NCBI GenBank assembly: GCA_910580225.1
Contig: CAJTXE010000050.1
Span: 18,792-26,019, forward strand
Direction of reading: 5' to 3'
Length of the DNA: 7,228 bases
Origin: an uncultured Acetatifactor sp.
Lineage (GTDB): Bacteria > Bacillota > Clostridia > Lachnospirales > Lachnospiraceae
Below are positions 1 through 6,833 of the stretch, one piece after another. Every line of letters starts with the position of its first letter. Position 1 is the stretch's first letter. The notes under the pieces were generated by a model. The model was not told where the DNA came from and searched no databases. It was given only the letters and a program-made list of their open reading frames with translations. The position numbers and the translations under genes were made by a program.

Positions 1-29
1 ATAGCAGTGCGCCGAAGAGACTTTATCCC

Positions 30-55
30 TTTAGTGCCGTCGCGCAGCGACTAAA
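30..55 (+). other. Stem-loop in the leader of the response-regulator gene
   Basis: TTTAGT (30-35) can pair with ACTAAA (50-55), with an inner CGC/GCG stem closing a three-base loop; alternatively GTCGC (39-43) pairs with GCGAC (47-51). The structure sits directly before the AGGAGG ribosome-binding site at 58-63. There is no T-run, so it is not a standard terminator. It may be leader structure or the end of an upstream transcript. The promoter of the operon is not visible in the first 68 bases. Confidence 0.3.
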
Positions 56-68
56 TTAGGAGGTACTT

Positions 69-1283
69 ATGTATCCATTGATTATCGTAGATGATGAAGA
101 AATTACAAGAATCGCCGTCAGCGGATATATCCAGAAAAAACATCCGGAATTCCGGGTAAGCGGCCTCTTCTCAAACGGCGCGGACGCCCTGCGGTTTCTG
201 CGGGAAAATCCGGTGAGCGTCGTCATAACGGACATCCGCATGCCCCGCATGGACGGACTGGAACTGGCCAGACACATTTACGAAAGCCATCCGGGCGTCC
301 TCACCATAATCATCAGCGGCTACAGCGAATTTGAATATGCGAAAAAAGCCATCCACTACGGCGTTGTCAATTACCTGCTGAAACCCCTGGATTTCGAAGA
401 ACTCTCCCAGAACCTGAACAGCGCCCGGAAGCACCTGGACTCCCTGCTGCCTGAAACGGATGTAAATGAAGAGGAAATCCAACTGTTTTTTCTGGATATG
501 ATAGGCGGAATGTTAAAAGATGCAAAAGAAGCCGCGGAACGTTTTGAACAGCTTTCCCTGGAAGGAACCGTCTCCGATTACAGCGGCTGCCTCACCGCCC
601 TCACCCTGGAGAAAAACGAAACCCTGGCCCAGTGGAAATACGGCCGGGAAAAACTGGCAGTCTCCCTGCTGAACGGGCTGCGCATGCTCCTTCCGGACTA
701 CAGTGTATACCACCTGTTCCGAAGCGGAATGCGCTACTATTTCGTGGTGCTGTCCACAGGACAGATTCCTGCGTTTCTCCCAGAAGAACTAGGCAGCGCT
801 CTCTATCATCTGCTGCATTTTGACTGCAGCCTGCAGATTCTGTCTTCCTTCGAGAACCTGGAAGCCCTCTCGGTGACTTCCGCTCCCCTGGAGGAGGGCA
901 GACGCAGCAGTAGCCCGGAAAACGCAGGAGACGACGATATTGTAATCAAAAAGGCCATGTCCTACATCCAGGCGCATTTCCAGGATGACCTGACACGGGA
1001 AGACGTGGCGGACGCCGTATTTCTTTCCTCCGCCTATTTCAGCCGCTTTTTCAAACAGAAAACCGGCATGAGCTTTATCGACTACCTCACCACGGTACGG
1101 ATGCAGAAGGCCGTGGAGCTTCTGGGAACACGCATGAAGGTGGGAGAGATCGCCAAAAAGGTGGGCTACCAGAGCCGCAACCGCTTTTTTATCAATTTCA
1201 GGCTCTATACCGGTTATACACCTACGGAATACCGCAGACAAATCCTGCGGATGGAGGACGCGCATGAAGAAACCGAAGAATAA
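69..1283 (+). CDS. AraC-family response regulator, YesN type
   Basis: A 404-residue cytoplasmic response regulator that, when phosphorylated by its partner kinase, should bind DNA and alter transcription. Residues 1-120 form a receiver domain: acidic pocket D8/D9, phosphoacceptor D55 in VVITD followed by the typical IRMPRMDG, switch residue S83, and K105 followed by P106. Residues about 125-285 are the poorly conserved linker usual for YesN-type proteins. Residues about 290-393 are an AraC-type domain with two helix-turn-helix units (about 308-330 and 356-380) ending in the family-typical YTGYTPTEYR. The start is set by AGGAGG at 58-63, five bases before ATG. The end overlaps the histidine kinase start by 20 bases, so the two are translated as a pair. 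All catalytic residues are present, so it looks functional. In this family the targets are commonly sugar-uptake or glycan-degradation genes; the target here is unknown. Confidence 0.95.
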   Translation: MYPLIIVDDEEITRIAVSGYIQKKHPEFRVSGLFSNGADALRFLRENPVSVVITDIRMPRMDGLELARHIYESHPGVLTIIISGYSEFEYAKKAIHYGVVNYLLKPLDFEELSQNLNSARKHLDSLLPETDVNEEEIQLFFLDMIGGMLKDAKEAAERFEQLSLEGTVSDYSGCLTALTLEKNETLAQWKYGREKLAVSLLNGLRMLLPDYSVYHLFRSGMRYYFVVLSTGQIPAFLPEELGSALYHLLHFDCSLQILSSFENLEALSVTSAPLEEGRRSSSPENAGDDDIVIKKAMSYIQAHFQDDLTREDVADAVFLSSAYFSRFFKQKTGMSFIDYLTTVRMQKAVELLGTRMKVGEIAKKVGYQSRNRFFINFRLYTGYTPTEYRRQILRMEDAHEETEE

Positions 1284-3042
1284 CCCCTCCGGCAGCCACC
1301 TGCCTGCTTTTCTGAAACAGCTGATGGCAAGCCGGCTGTTTCTGCAGAATTTTTTGTTTATCATGGGAATCATGACATTGATGTTTCTAAGCTTTGCCCT
1401 GTTCATCTACAGACAGTCCGCAAATATACTGAAACGCGAATTTACCGCCTCCAGTCAGTACCGCCTGGAAGTAACCGCCCAGGCAATCGACAATCACCTC
1501 ATGGATATGCGTTACATTGCCGCCACCCTGGCCACCAGTAAAATGGTCCAGGCATTTTTCGCCTATCCGGACCCCGGGCTGATCTACGACGAATTCTACG
1601 GGCGGGTACAGGAAAACCTGAAGGCCTATGTGAACGGGTACTCTTCCATTGACTCCATCTATCTGTACTCGGGCGCCTCCGGCAGCGTACTCACTTCCAA
1701 CGAACGGACCAGTATCGCCTATCACAGCGACAGGAACTGGATGGAGCATCTAAGCCGGGAATCCGGGGATTTTTCCTTTTTCTTCCGGTCAAAAAACAAC
1801 GCCTATCCCTACCTGCTCTGCATCATGAAGCAGCAGCAGGTAAACGGACACGACGCTGTCATTGTAATCAATCTGAATCTGGGAAACCTCTCCCACCTGA
1901 CGGAAGTCAGCAGCAATCCCTATCAGGAGATCTTCCTGGTATCGGACGACGGCAATATCCTGTTCCGCCACCACCAGAGAGCGCTTATGGAATCCCTGGA
2001 AACCGTGCCGGAACTCTCCGCGTTTTCCGGCTCAAAGGACACCTTTTCCACCCTTATCGATGACGGCGCAGACCCCTTTACCTATACCCAGGTACACTCC
2101 GCAGACTATCCCTGGAGCTATATTACAATCACCCATCTCCAGGAATATACCTCCATGCTCTCCTCCAGCAGGGCATTGCTGTCCGCGCTCCTTTTTGCCC
2201 TGTTCTGCGGAATTCTTCTGATTGCCTTCCTGTTCAGCCTGCGCTCTGTAAAGCCCATCCGGAACCTTCTGGCGCTGCTGCAGAACCCCCAGGACACCCT
2301 GTCCCGGAGCCTGTACAACGACAGGGAAATCTGTTATATTGCCGATCAGATTACCAGTTATATCCAACAGAACCAGATGCTCTCGGACGAGCTGTCCGCC
2401 AGGCTGAACCTGCTCAATGAAACCAGGCTTCTGGCGCTGCAGTCCCAGATTAATCCCCATTTTCTGTTCAATACCCTGAACACAATCCACATCCAGGAAA
2501 GCGAAGCCCTGGGATATGACCATAAGATTCCACGCATCACCCTTACCCTAAGCCGCCTTCTCCGGTATGCCATTGAATCCACGGACCTGGTGTCCCTGGA
2601 AACGGAACTGAACTTTACGAAAATGTATGTTTCCATCCTCCAGGAACGCTACGGAAACAAGCTGAATGTGATTTATGACATCGGTCCGGACACGCTGAAA
2701 GCCCGGGTGCCCAAACTGTTCATACAGCCCATTATTGAAAATGCCATCTTCCACGGCCTGGCGGAAAATCTGGACCTGCACAATACCCTGACGCTCTCCT
2801 GCCGCCGGGAAGAGGGCCTCTGCGCTGTCAGCGTGTCCGACAACGGCGCCGGCATGTCCGCCGAAACACTGGCGCAGCTCCGCCAGGCCCTGGGCGATGC
2901 CTCCCCACTGAAGGGAAGCATCGGCCTGAAAAATACCGTGACCAGGATGCACCTGCTGTACGGCGAAGCCTTCTCCCTCTCCATCGACAGTATTCCGGAT
3001 AAAGGCTCCACCTTTACGCTGCGCTTTCCCTTTATGCAGTAA
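1264..3042 (+). CDS. Sensor histidine kinase, YesM type (HisKA_7TM-less, His_kinase/HATPase_c)
   Basis: A 592-residue membrane kinase and partner of the regulator just upstream. TM1 is about residues 26-49 and TM2 about 304-326; between them lies an extracytoplasmic region of about 250 residues with the size and look of a double Cache-type sensor. A HAMP-like linker follows (about 327-380). The phosphorylated histidine is H399 in QINPHFLFNTLN, the signature of the LytS/YesM-type His_kinase family. The ATPase part shows PIIENAIFHG (N493), DNGAG (526-530), GSIGLKN (551-557) and GSTF (581-584). The ATG at 1264 has GGAGG at 1253-1257, six bases upstream, inside the regulator gene. No residue essential to the family seems missing. 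By homology it would sense a small external ligand, possibly with a solute-binding protein; the ligand cannot be read from the sequence. The downstream gene pair is on the other strand. Confidence 0.95.
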   Translation: MKKPKNNPSGSHLPAFLKQLMASRLFLQNFLFIMGIMTLMFLSFALFIYRQSANILKREFTASSQYRLEVTAQAIDNHLMDMRYIAATLATSKMVQAFFAYPDPGLIYDEFYGRVQENLKAYVNGYSSIDSIYLYSGASGSVLTSNERTSIAYHSDRNWMEHLSRESGDFSFFFRSKNNAYPYLLCIMKQQQVNGHDAVIVINLNLGNLSHLTEVSSNPYQEIFLVSDDGNILFRHHQRALMESLETVPELSAFSGSKDTFSTLIDDGADPFTYTQVHSADYPWSYITITHLQEYTSMLSSSRALLSALLFALFCGILLIAFLFSLRSVKPIRNLLALLQNPQDTLSRSLYNDREICYIADQITSYIQQNQMLSDELSARLNLLNETRLLALQSQINPHFLFNTLNTIHIQESEALGYDHKIPRITLTLSRLLRYAIESTDLVSLETELNFTKMYVSILQERYGNKLNVIYDIGPDTLKARVPKLFIQPIIENAIFHGLAENLDLHNTLTLSCRREEGLCAVSVSDNGAGMSAETLAQLRQALGDASPLKGSIGLKNTVTRMHLLYGEAFSLSIDSIPDKGSTFTLRFPFMQ

Positions 3043-3108
3043 ATCCAGGCATGCCGCAGTTCCGTCAGATACCGGGCATCAGCTCCCTGTGCCGCCTCCG
3101 GCCTCCTT

Positions 3109-5775
3109 TTACCGTTCAATGGAAACACTGCCTTTTACCTTCCCCAATGCGTCCTCCGGAGCCTTCAGATACAGCTGGTAGGTTCCGGGGCCGGCCGGAT
3201 ATTCCACGGTAAAATCCGCCATGCATTTCAGCTCTTCACCCGGCTGACGCAGGATGCTTGCCGCCCAATAGAACACGTTCTTCTGCCCCTTTTTGGCAAA
3301 ATAAACCTGTATCCTGTTTCCCGTTTCCACATAAATATCATACCGGATTCCATCGCCTTCTAACAGCATATATTCCCCCAGAAGGATGTCTTCTCCGGCC
3401 GATATGGATTCGAAATCCACAGGGATTATTTCCACATCCTCCTTCTCCTCCGGTTCCTCCATGTCCCCAAACAGTTCCGTCACTTCCTCCTCCGTCATAT
3501 AGGCAATGCCTGTGATTTTGTTCTCCTCATCGCGGACAATCTTGATATCCACGGAGCCTTCCGGGTTCATATTCAACATGTAGAAGGATTTGTCGGGCTG
3601 CACAATATCCAGAAAAATACGGACCAGTTCACCCTGATAATAATATTTCTTTCCGTCCATGAAAATGCCTGCAGCCCGATATTCCTCCGCCTGCTTTTCT
3701 TCCCATTCTTTTTCCCACTCATCAAGTTCGTCTTCCCGCCCCAGTGCCTGAAGCAGGACGGACTGGAAAGCCCAGTTGTCATCTTCCAACGCCTTATCAA
3801 GCCATTCTTCCAACGTATCCCGGCTCATGTGCCTGGCCAGTACGGAAAACCAGGCGCTGCTGCCATCCCCATAGGTTTTTTCCGCATATTGCCGGATTAA
3901 GGCACAATCCTCCTCCAGAAGCCCCACCGCGACTCCCCAAAGCCAAAGATTACCATCCGTATAAATCCTGTTCAGCCACTCACCCCGGTCTGCCTCATCC
4001 AGTTCGGCAAAAGCCTTTTGAAACAGGGGAAGGCTGCCTGCTTCATAATATTCCTCTATGGGGTAAGAATCCTCTTCTGCATCCGTGCCTGCGGGATAGG
4101 CGAAATTATCATAGGAGCGAACCTCCTGCCCCACCGCAAGAATCGGCCCAACCGATTTACCCACAGCATTTCTGCCTGCCCCGGCAATGTCGTAATCCCG
4201 CAGGACCACATTATAAATATGCGCATTTACGGCAACGCCAAACAATCCCACAATCTCCGCATCCGGGTCCGTCATGGTAAGCCCTTTAATTTCATAGCCA
4301 TTCCCTGTAAAAGTGCCCGTAAACGGGTTATCCCATGTCCCGATGGGCACCCATTCATCCGCGGATAACGCAATGTCCGCCTGCTGCATGTAATGCCGGT
4401 CCATGCCGTACTCACCTGTGCCGATGGCTCTAAGCTGCGCCTCATTAAAAACCAGATAGTATGTTGTCCCCCTGAAATCCAGTGTTTCCATTTCCGGCGA
4501 ATCGTCTGCCACAGGCAAAGCATCCGGCTGTGACGGCTCCCCTTTCACCCTGCCCGCCGAATCCGGCGCATCCGCAGCGGCGGAAGAATAAATCCCCACA
4601 AAGGACGCACCCAGAACGATAAAGAGCGTCAGCATGGCAGTCAGCATTTTCATTCCCTTCGATTGTGTCTTAAAACCCATAATTGCCTTTAACCTCTCTT
4701 TCAATAGCTGCACATTTTCACTTAAAGTAACGACTCCGAAATTTTCCCTGTACTTCCCCACCGCCGCCATGGCGTCAAGCAAAGTTTTCCCATACTCCTG
4801 CGCGCTGCCGCTCCCCATTTTTGCAAGGACGGCCTCATCACAGGAAAACTCACAGGCTCCGGCAATTTCCCGGCTCATCAGATACACCAGAGGATTAAAC
4901 CAGTGCAGACAGACCGTAACCTGCACCAACCATTTATAGAACAGATCCCGCCGCCTGTAGTGGGTCAGCTCATGGAGAACGATATACTGGAAATCCTTTT
5001 CCGGAATATCCGCCCGCGGCAGTACGATACAGGGCCGGAAAAAGCCAAGCAGCAGCGGAGAAGAAATCAGCGGATTGACACATAGCTCAATGGGCTTTTT
5101 CACCCCCGCCCGCTCTGCCGCACAGGAAAGCCGGTCTAAAATCTCAATGTCGGAAACCGGATCCAGTCCCGCATGGATATACCGCACAAAACTCTGATAC
5201 ATTGTTACCTTTCGGATCAGCATCCCCAGTGCAGCCGCCAGCCATATCAGCCAGATATACTCTGCCAACAGCGCCTCCATATCCTGAAACGGCGCGGCGG
5301 GCGGCAAATCCTGCGCCGGACTGTCCGCCTTTTCCGAATGCGTCCCTGCGACAGACGTAAGATTATCTCCCTGCGCATCCAGGTCCCATTGCTGCCCCGG
5401 GAAAGACGAAGTCCGCGGAACTGCCTGCTCCCCATGTCTTTCTTCTGCCTCTGATACAAAAGCATCCGCCGGGAAAGGTGAAGTCCGGGGAACTGTCTCT
5501 TCCATGCGTCTTTCTTCTGCCTCTGGCCACAAGGCATCCGCCAGGAAAGGTGAATTCCGCGTAAGCACCTGCTCCACAGCCTGGTAAGTTCTTCCCAACA
5601 GGCTCACTTCCGGCCCGAAGGGAAGCAGCAGCCGAAAAATCACAACAAGCCAGATATAATACTGCCATTGCCGGCTGATTTTGTCTTTCAGCATTCGTTT
5701 CCCCAAAAGCAGAACCAAAATAAGCAGACTGCCGGAAACGGACATGGACAGGAAAATTTTCAAAACTGCATTCAT
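3109..5775 (-). CDS. M56 family (BlaR1/MecR1-like) membrane metalloprotease with a large non-penicillin-binding sensor
   Basis: An 888-residue integral-membrane signal transducer, longer than classical BlaR1 (about 600 residues). Apparent layout: TM1 about 5-25, TM2 about 36-55, an external loop 56-172 with a 24-residue tandem repeat (73-127), TM3 about 172-187, a cytoplasmic zinc-protease domain about 190-375, TM4 about 377-397, then an external sensor of about 490 residues. The protease shows HELTH (268-272) and, after HWFNPLVYLM, ACEFSCDEAVL (307-317), matching the M56 active site. The sensor has a GLUG-like segment (about 478-530: DNPFTGTFTGNGYEIKGLTM, then GLFG), four helical repeats of about 29 residues (581-695), a small domain (about 700-772) and a beta-rich C-terminus (about 788-888). 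I see no transpeptidase SxxK/KTG core. ATGA overlap with the repressor gene and AAGGAG five bases before the start show translational coupling. By family knowledge, activation leads to inactivation of the BlaI-type repressor. The inducer is unknown. Confidence 0.92.
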   Translation of the reverse strand: MNAVLKIFLSMSVSGSLLILVLLLGKRMLKDKISRQWQYYIWLVVIFRLLLPFGPEVSLLGRTYQAVEQVLTRNSPFLADALWPEAEERRMEETVPRTSPFPADAFVSEAEERHGEQAVPRTSSFPGQQWDLDAQGDNLTSVAGTHSEKADSPAQDLPPAAPFQDMEALLAEYIWLIWLAAALGMLIRKVTMYQSFVRYIHAGLDPVSDIEILDRLSCAAERAGVKKPIELCVNPLISSPLLLGFFRPCIVLPRADIPEKDFQYIVLHELTHYRRRDLFYKWLVQVTVCLHWFNPLVYLMSREIAGACEFSCDEAVLAKMGSGSAQEYGKTLLDAMAAVGKYRENFGVVTLSENVQLLKERLKAIMGFKTQSKGMKMLTAMLTLFIVLGASFVGIYSSAAADAPDSAGRVKGEPSQPDALPVADDSPEMETLDFRGTTYYLVFNEAQLRAIGTGEYGMDRHYMQQADIALSADEWVPIGTWDNPFTGTFTGNGYEIKGLTMTDPDAEIVGLFGVAVNAHIYNVVLRDYDIAGAGRNAVGKSVGPILAVGQEVRSYDNFAYPAGTDAEEDSYPIEEYYEAGSLPLFQKAFAELDEADRGEWLNRIYTDGNLWLWGVAVGLLEEDCALIRQYAEKTYGDGSSAWFSVLARHMSRDTLEEWLDKALEDDNWAFQSVLLQALGREDELDEWEKEWEEKQAEEYRAAGIFMDGKKYYYQGELVRIFLDIVQPDKSFYMLNMNPEGSVDIKIVRDEENKITGIAYMTEEEVTELFGDMEEPEEKEDVEIIPVDFESISAGEDILLGEYMLLEGDGIRYDIYVETGNRIQVYFAKKGQKNVFYWAASILRQPGEELKCMADFTVEYPAGPGTYQLYLKAPEDALGKVKGSVSIER
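5395..5559 (-). repeat. 72-bp in-frame tandem repeat inside the M56 gene (about 2.3 copies)
   Basis: Two adjacent 72-base units (5488-5559 and 5416-5487) and a short third start (5395-5415) encode residues 73-96, 97-120 and 121-127. Consensus per unit: RTSPF.ADA...EAEER..E..VP, restarting with RTSSFP in the third. By hand alignment the two full units agree at about 56 of 72 bases. The repeat is acidic and proline-containing and lies in the predicted external loop between TM2 and TM3. Because 72 is a multiple of three, copy-number changes would keep the reading frame. Confidence 0.85.
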
Positions 5776-6155
5776 GATTTCTCCTTCCCTTTCTCCAACA
5801 GCCCTTTCAATTCCTCATATTCCTCATCTGCCAACAGGTCTCCCATAATCAGATTGCAGACCAAGCCCTTTGCACTCCCCTCGTAAATCCTGTCCAGGAA
5901 GTTTTTCGTCTGCGCAGTCTGATATTCCTTTTCAGAAACAAGGGCGGTATATTCGTTGCGGCGTCCGATTTTCCTGGCGCTCAAAAAACCTTTGTTCATC
6001 AGCCGCGACAGCAGCACAATCAAAGTATTCTTCTGGCACGGCTTGCCCCTGGCCGCCAGCCCGTCCATGATATAGGGAAACAATGTCACCTCCTCCGTAT
6101 TTCCCCACACAATTTTCATAATTTCCAGTTCTGCATCGGATATTTGCTGTACCAT
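5772..6155 (-). CDS. BlaI/MecI/CopY-family transcriptional repressor
   Basis: A 127-residue winged-helix repressor, the usual length of the family (S. aureus BlaI is 126). Residues 1-75 match the DNA-binding part: ISDAELEIMKIVW, then NTLIVLLSRLMNKGFL as the recognition-helix region and RKIGRRNEYTALVS as the wing. Residues about 76-125 form the dimerisation part, with FLDRIYEGSAKGLVCN. Aligned by eye with S. aureus BlaI, N101 matches the asparagine of the known N101-F102 cleavage site; the next residue here is leucine. The start at 6155 is preferred over upstream ATGs because AGGAGG (6164-6169) lies eight bases before it and the protein then begins as the family does. The stop overlaps the next gene's ATG as ATGA. 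It should repress its own operon through the palindromes at 6176-6212 and be inactivated upon signalling by the M56 protein. Confidence 0.93.
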   Translation of the reverse strand: MVQQISDAELEIMKIVWGNTEEVTLFPYIMDGLAARGKPCQKNTLIVLLSRLMNKGFLSARKIGRRNEYTALVSEKEYQTAQTKNFLDRIYEGSAKGLVCNLIMGDLLADEEYEELKGLLEKGKEKS

Positions 6156-6175
6156 CTTTCCTTCCTCCTCAATGT

Positions 6176-6190
6176 ATAACATGATGTTAT
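6176..6190. promoter_or_regulatory. Operator 1 (probable BlaI site)
   Basis: ATAACATGATGTTAT is a perfect palindrome with 7-base arms around a central G. It lies between the -10 box of the blaI promoter and the blaI ribosome-binding site and covers the expected start point near 6188. BlaI-family repressors bind dyads of this kind as dimers; assigning it to this repressor is inference from position and symmetry. Confidence 0.75.
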
Positions 6191-6194
6191 TTTT

Positions 6195-6223
6195 AATATA
6201 ACACCACGTCATACTTTTGTCAA
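6195..6223 (-). promoter_or_regulatory. Promoter of the blaI-M56 operon
   Basis: On the minus strand TTGACA (6223-6218) is followed after exactly 17 bases by TATATT (6200-6195), close to the sigma-A consensus. The expected start is near 6188, giving a leader of about 33 bases before the repressor ATG. Both operator palindromes overlap or touch the -10/+1 region, so bound repressor would block polymerase. Confidence 0.85.
6198..6212. promoter_or_regulatory. Operator 2 (degenerate BlaI-like site)
   Basis: ATAACACCACGTCAT matches operator 1 at 11 of 15 positions, and its centre (6205) is 22 bases from that of operator 1 (6183), about two helical turns. It lies in the promoter spacer and overlaps the -10 box. 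Two dimers could therefore bind on the same DNA face. It is weaker than operator 1 by symmetry. Confidence 0.5.
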
Positions 6224-6279
6224 GACTGTTTATTGATGTGGGATTGGGAGCAGAAACAACGGGCACAGAAAACTACGGT

Positions 6280-6309
6280 AAAAAAGAAAAAGGACATCCA
6301 GACATGTCC
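6280..6309 (-). terminator. Intrinsic terminator of the non-coding RNA
   Basis: On the minus strand GGACAT (6309-6304) pairs with ATGTCC (6297-6292) across a 6-base loop, followed at once by TTTTT-C-TTTTTT (6291-6280). The orientation ends a leftward transcript coming from 6514. It separates that transcript from the blaI promoter at 6223. Confidence 0.85.
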
Positions 6310-6514
6310 CCGAAAAGAAATACCCACAACCGGTAGATACTTATGTCGGTATCATCTCGCCGATGACAGCTTTGCCCCAGGAATGGAAAAAGCCCCTGGG
6401 ATAAGACTGGGATGACGTCCTTTCCATCATCCTGTGGAAGCAGGCGCCGCAAACTTACCTTACAAAAGAAATACAGCGCTCCGGTCTTCAGCGGAATAGC
6501 TGATTTTTATTGAT
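6280..6514 (-). ncRNA. Probable standalone structured non-coding RNA, about 235 nt
   Basis: A strong promoter (6521-6549) and an intrinsic terminator (6280-6309) on the minus strand delimit a transcript from about 6514 to 6280 that contains no plausible gene. Visible local stems include TCAGC/GCTGA (6503-6499 with 6492-6488), CCTG/CAGG (6444-6441 with 6434-6431), GGATGA/TCATCC (6432-6427 with 6415-6410), CCCAGG/CCTGGG (6400-6395 with 6381-6376), TCATC/GATGA (6366-6362 with 6356-6352) and the competing GATAC/GTATC (6353-6349 with 6340-6336). GACCGG (6486-6481) can pair with CCGGTT (6333-6328), joining the two ends. Size and arrangement recall housekeeping RNAs such as 6S, or large Firmicute RNAs such as raiA, but I do not recognise a conserved core of either. 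It could also be a leader element of the blaI operon, though the terminator and the separate blaI promoter argue against this. Confidence 0.65.
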
Positions 6515-6520
6515 AAAATA

Positions 6521-6549
6521 AGTATACTGGATTTGAAAAAAAGTGTAAA
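6521..6549 (-). promoter_or_regulatory. Promoter of the non-coding RNA
   Basis: On the minus strand TTTACA (6549-6544) is separated by exactly 17 bases from TATACT (6526-6521), each box one mismatch from consensus. The surrounding DNA is AT-rich. The start would be near 6514. No BlaI-like palindrome is present here, so this transcript is not obviously under the same control as the operon. Confidence 0.8.
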
Positions 6550-6744
6550 TAAGATTGAGAGTATATTTTGCGCTTTTTAACCGGTGAAAATAACTGGTAA
6601 GGAAGAAAAACTGTGAAAGCAGTCATAAGACCGGATATCGGGTGGATTGACAGCATGTTTTATCATATATGATGCTGTTTGGAATGCTTCATGAAACAAT
6701 CCTGTGCCTGCCATGAGTATATGTTGTGGATGTAGTCTGCTGTA

Positions 6745-6753
6745 TGTTATAAT
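6745..6753 (+). promoter_or_regulatory. Possible extended -10 promoter in front of the inverted repeat
   Basis: TGTTATAAT is a perfect -10 hexamer (6748-6753) with the extended TGn motif; a weak -35 (TTGTGG, 6724-6729) lies 18 bases upstream. Transcription would start near 6760, the first base of the inverted repeat. ATGTTAT (6744-6750) inside it equals one arm of the blaI operator, but the other arm is absent. Confidence 0.4.
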
Positions 6754-6759
6754 TCCTAA

Positions 6760-6833
6760 GTGAAGTATCATATTCAGGGCAGAAAGAGCAACCTTCTACA
6801 AAAGATAAATCTGCCCTGAATGTGATTCTTCAC
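6760..6833. repeat. 24-bp imperfect inverted repeat with 26-base loop
   Basis: Bases 6760-6783 are complementary to 6810-6833: a 12-bp perfect inner arm (ATTCAGGGCAGA with TCTGCCCTGAAT), a 6-bp perfect outer arm (GTGAAG with CTTCAC) and between them six pairs with one mismatch and one G-U. As RNA this would be a long stable hairpin. No T-run follows on either strand, so it is not an intrinsic terminator. It may be a miniature mobile element, a leader hairpin or an RNA-processing site. Confidence 0.8.

Noticed and set aside
789..1406. 205-codon open frame on the minus strand
   Set aside because: It lies antisense to the response-regulator and kinase genes, whose domains are unambiguous; its translation has no recognisable motif.
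3091..3110. Terminator between the two convergent operons (GCCG-CCTC-CGGC then CCTCCTTTT)
   Set aside because: The stem is only 4 bp and the T-tract is short and interrupted, so it is not convincing for either strand.
3744..4280. 178-codon open frame on the plus strand, rich in proline and histidine
   Set aside because: It is antisense to the sensor part of the M56 gene, and its composition is that of a shadow frame.
6233..6415. 60-codon plus-strand frame with a stretch (PTTGRYLCRY) reminiscent of small zinc-ribbon proteins
   Set aside because: It has no ribosome-binding site, the expected second cysteine is missing, and the same DNA is better explained as a minus-strand RNA with its own promoter and terminator.
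6647..6676. Perfect TTGACA at 6647-6652 as a plus-strand promoter
   Set aside because: No acceptable -10 box lies 16-18 bases downstream; the sequence there is part of an ACAGCAT/ATGCTGT dyad.
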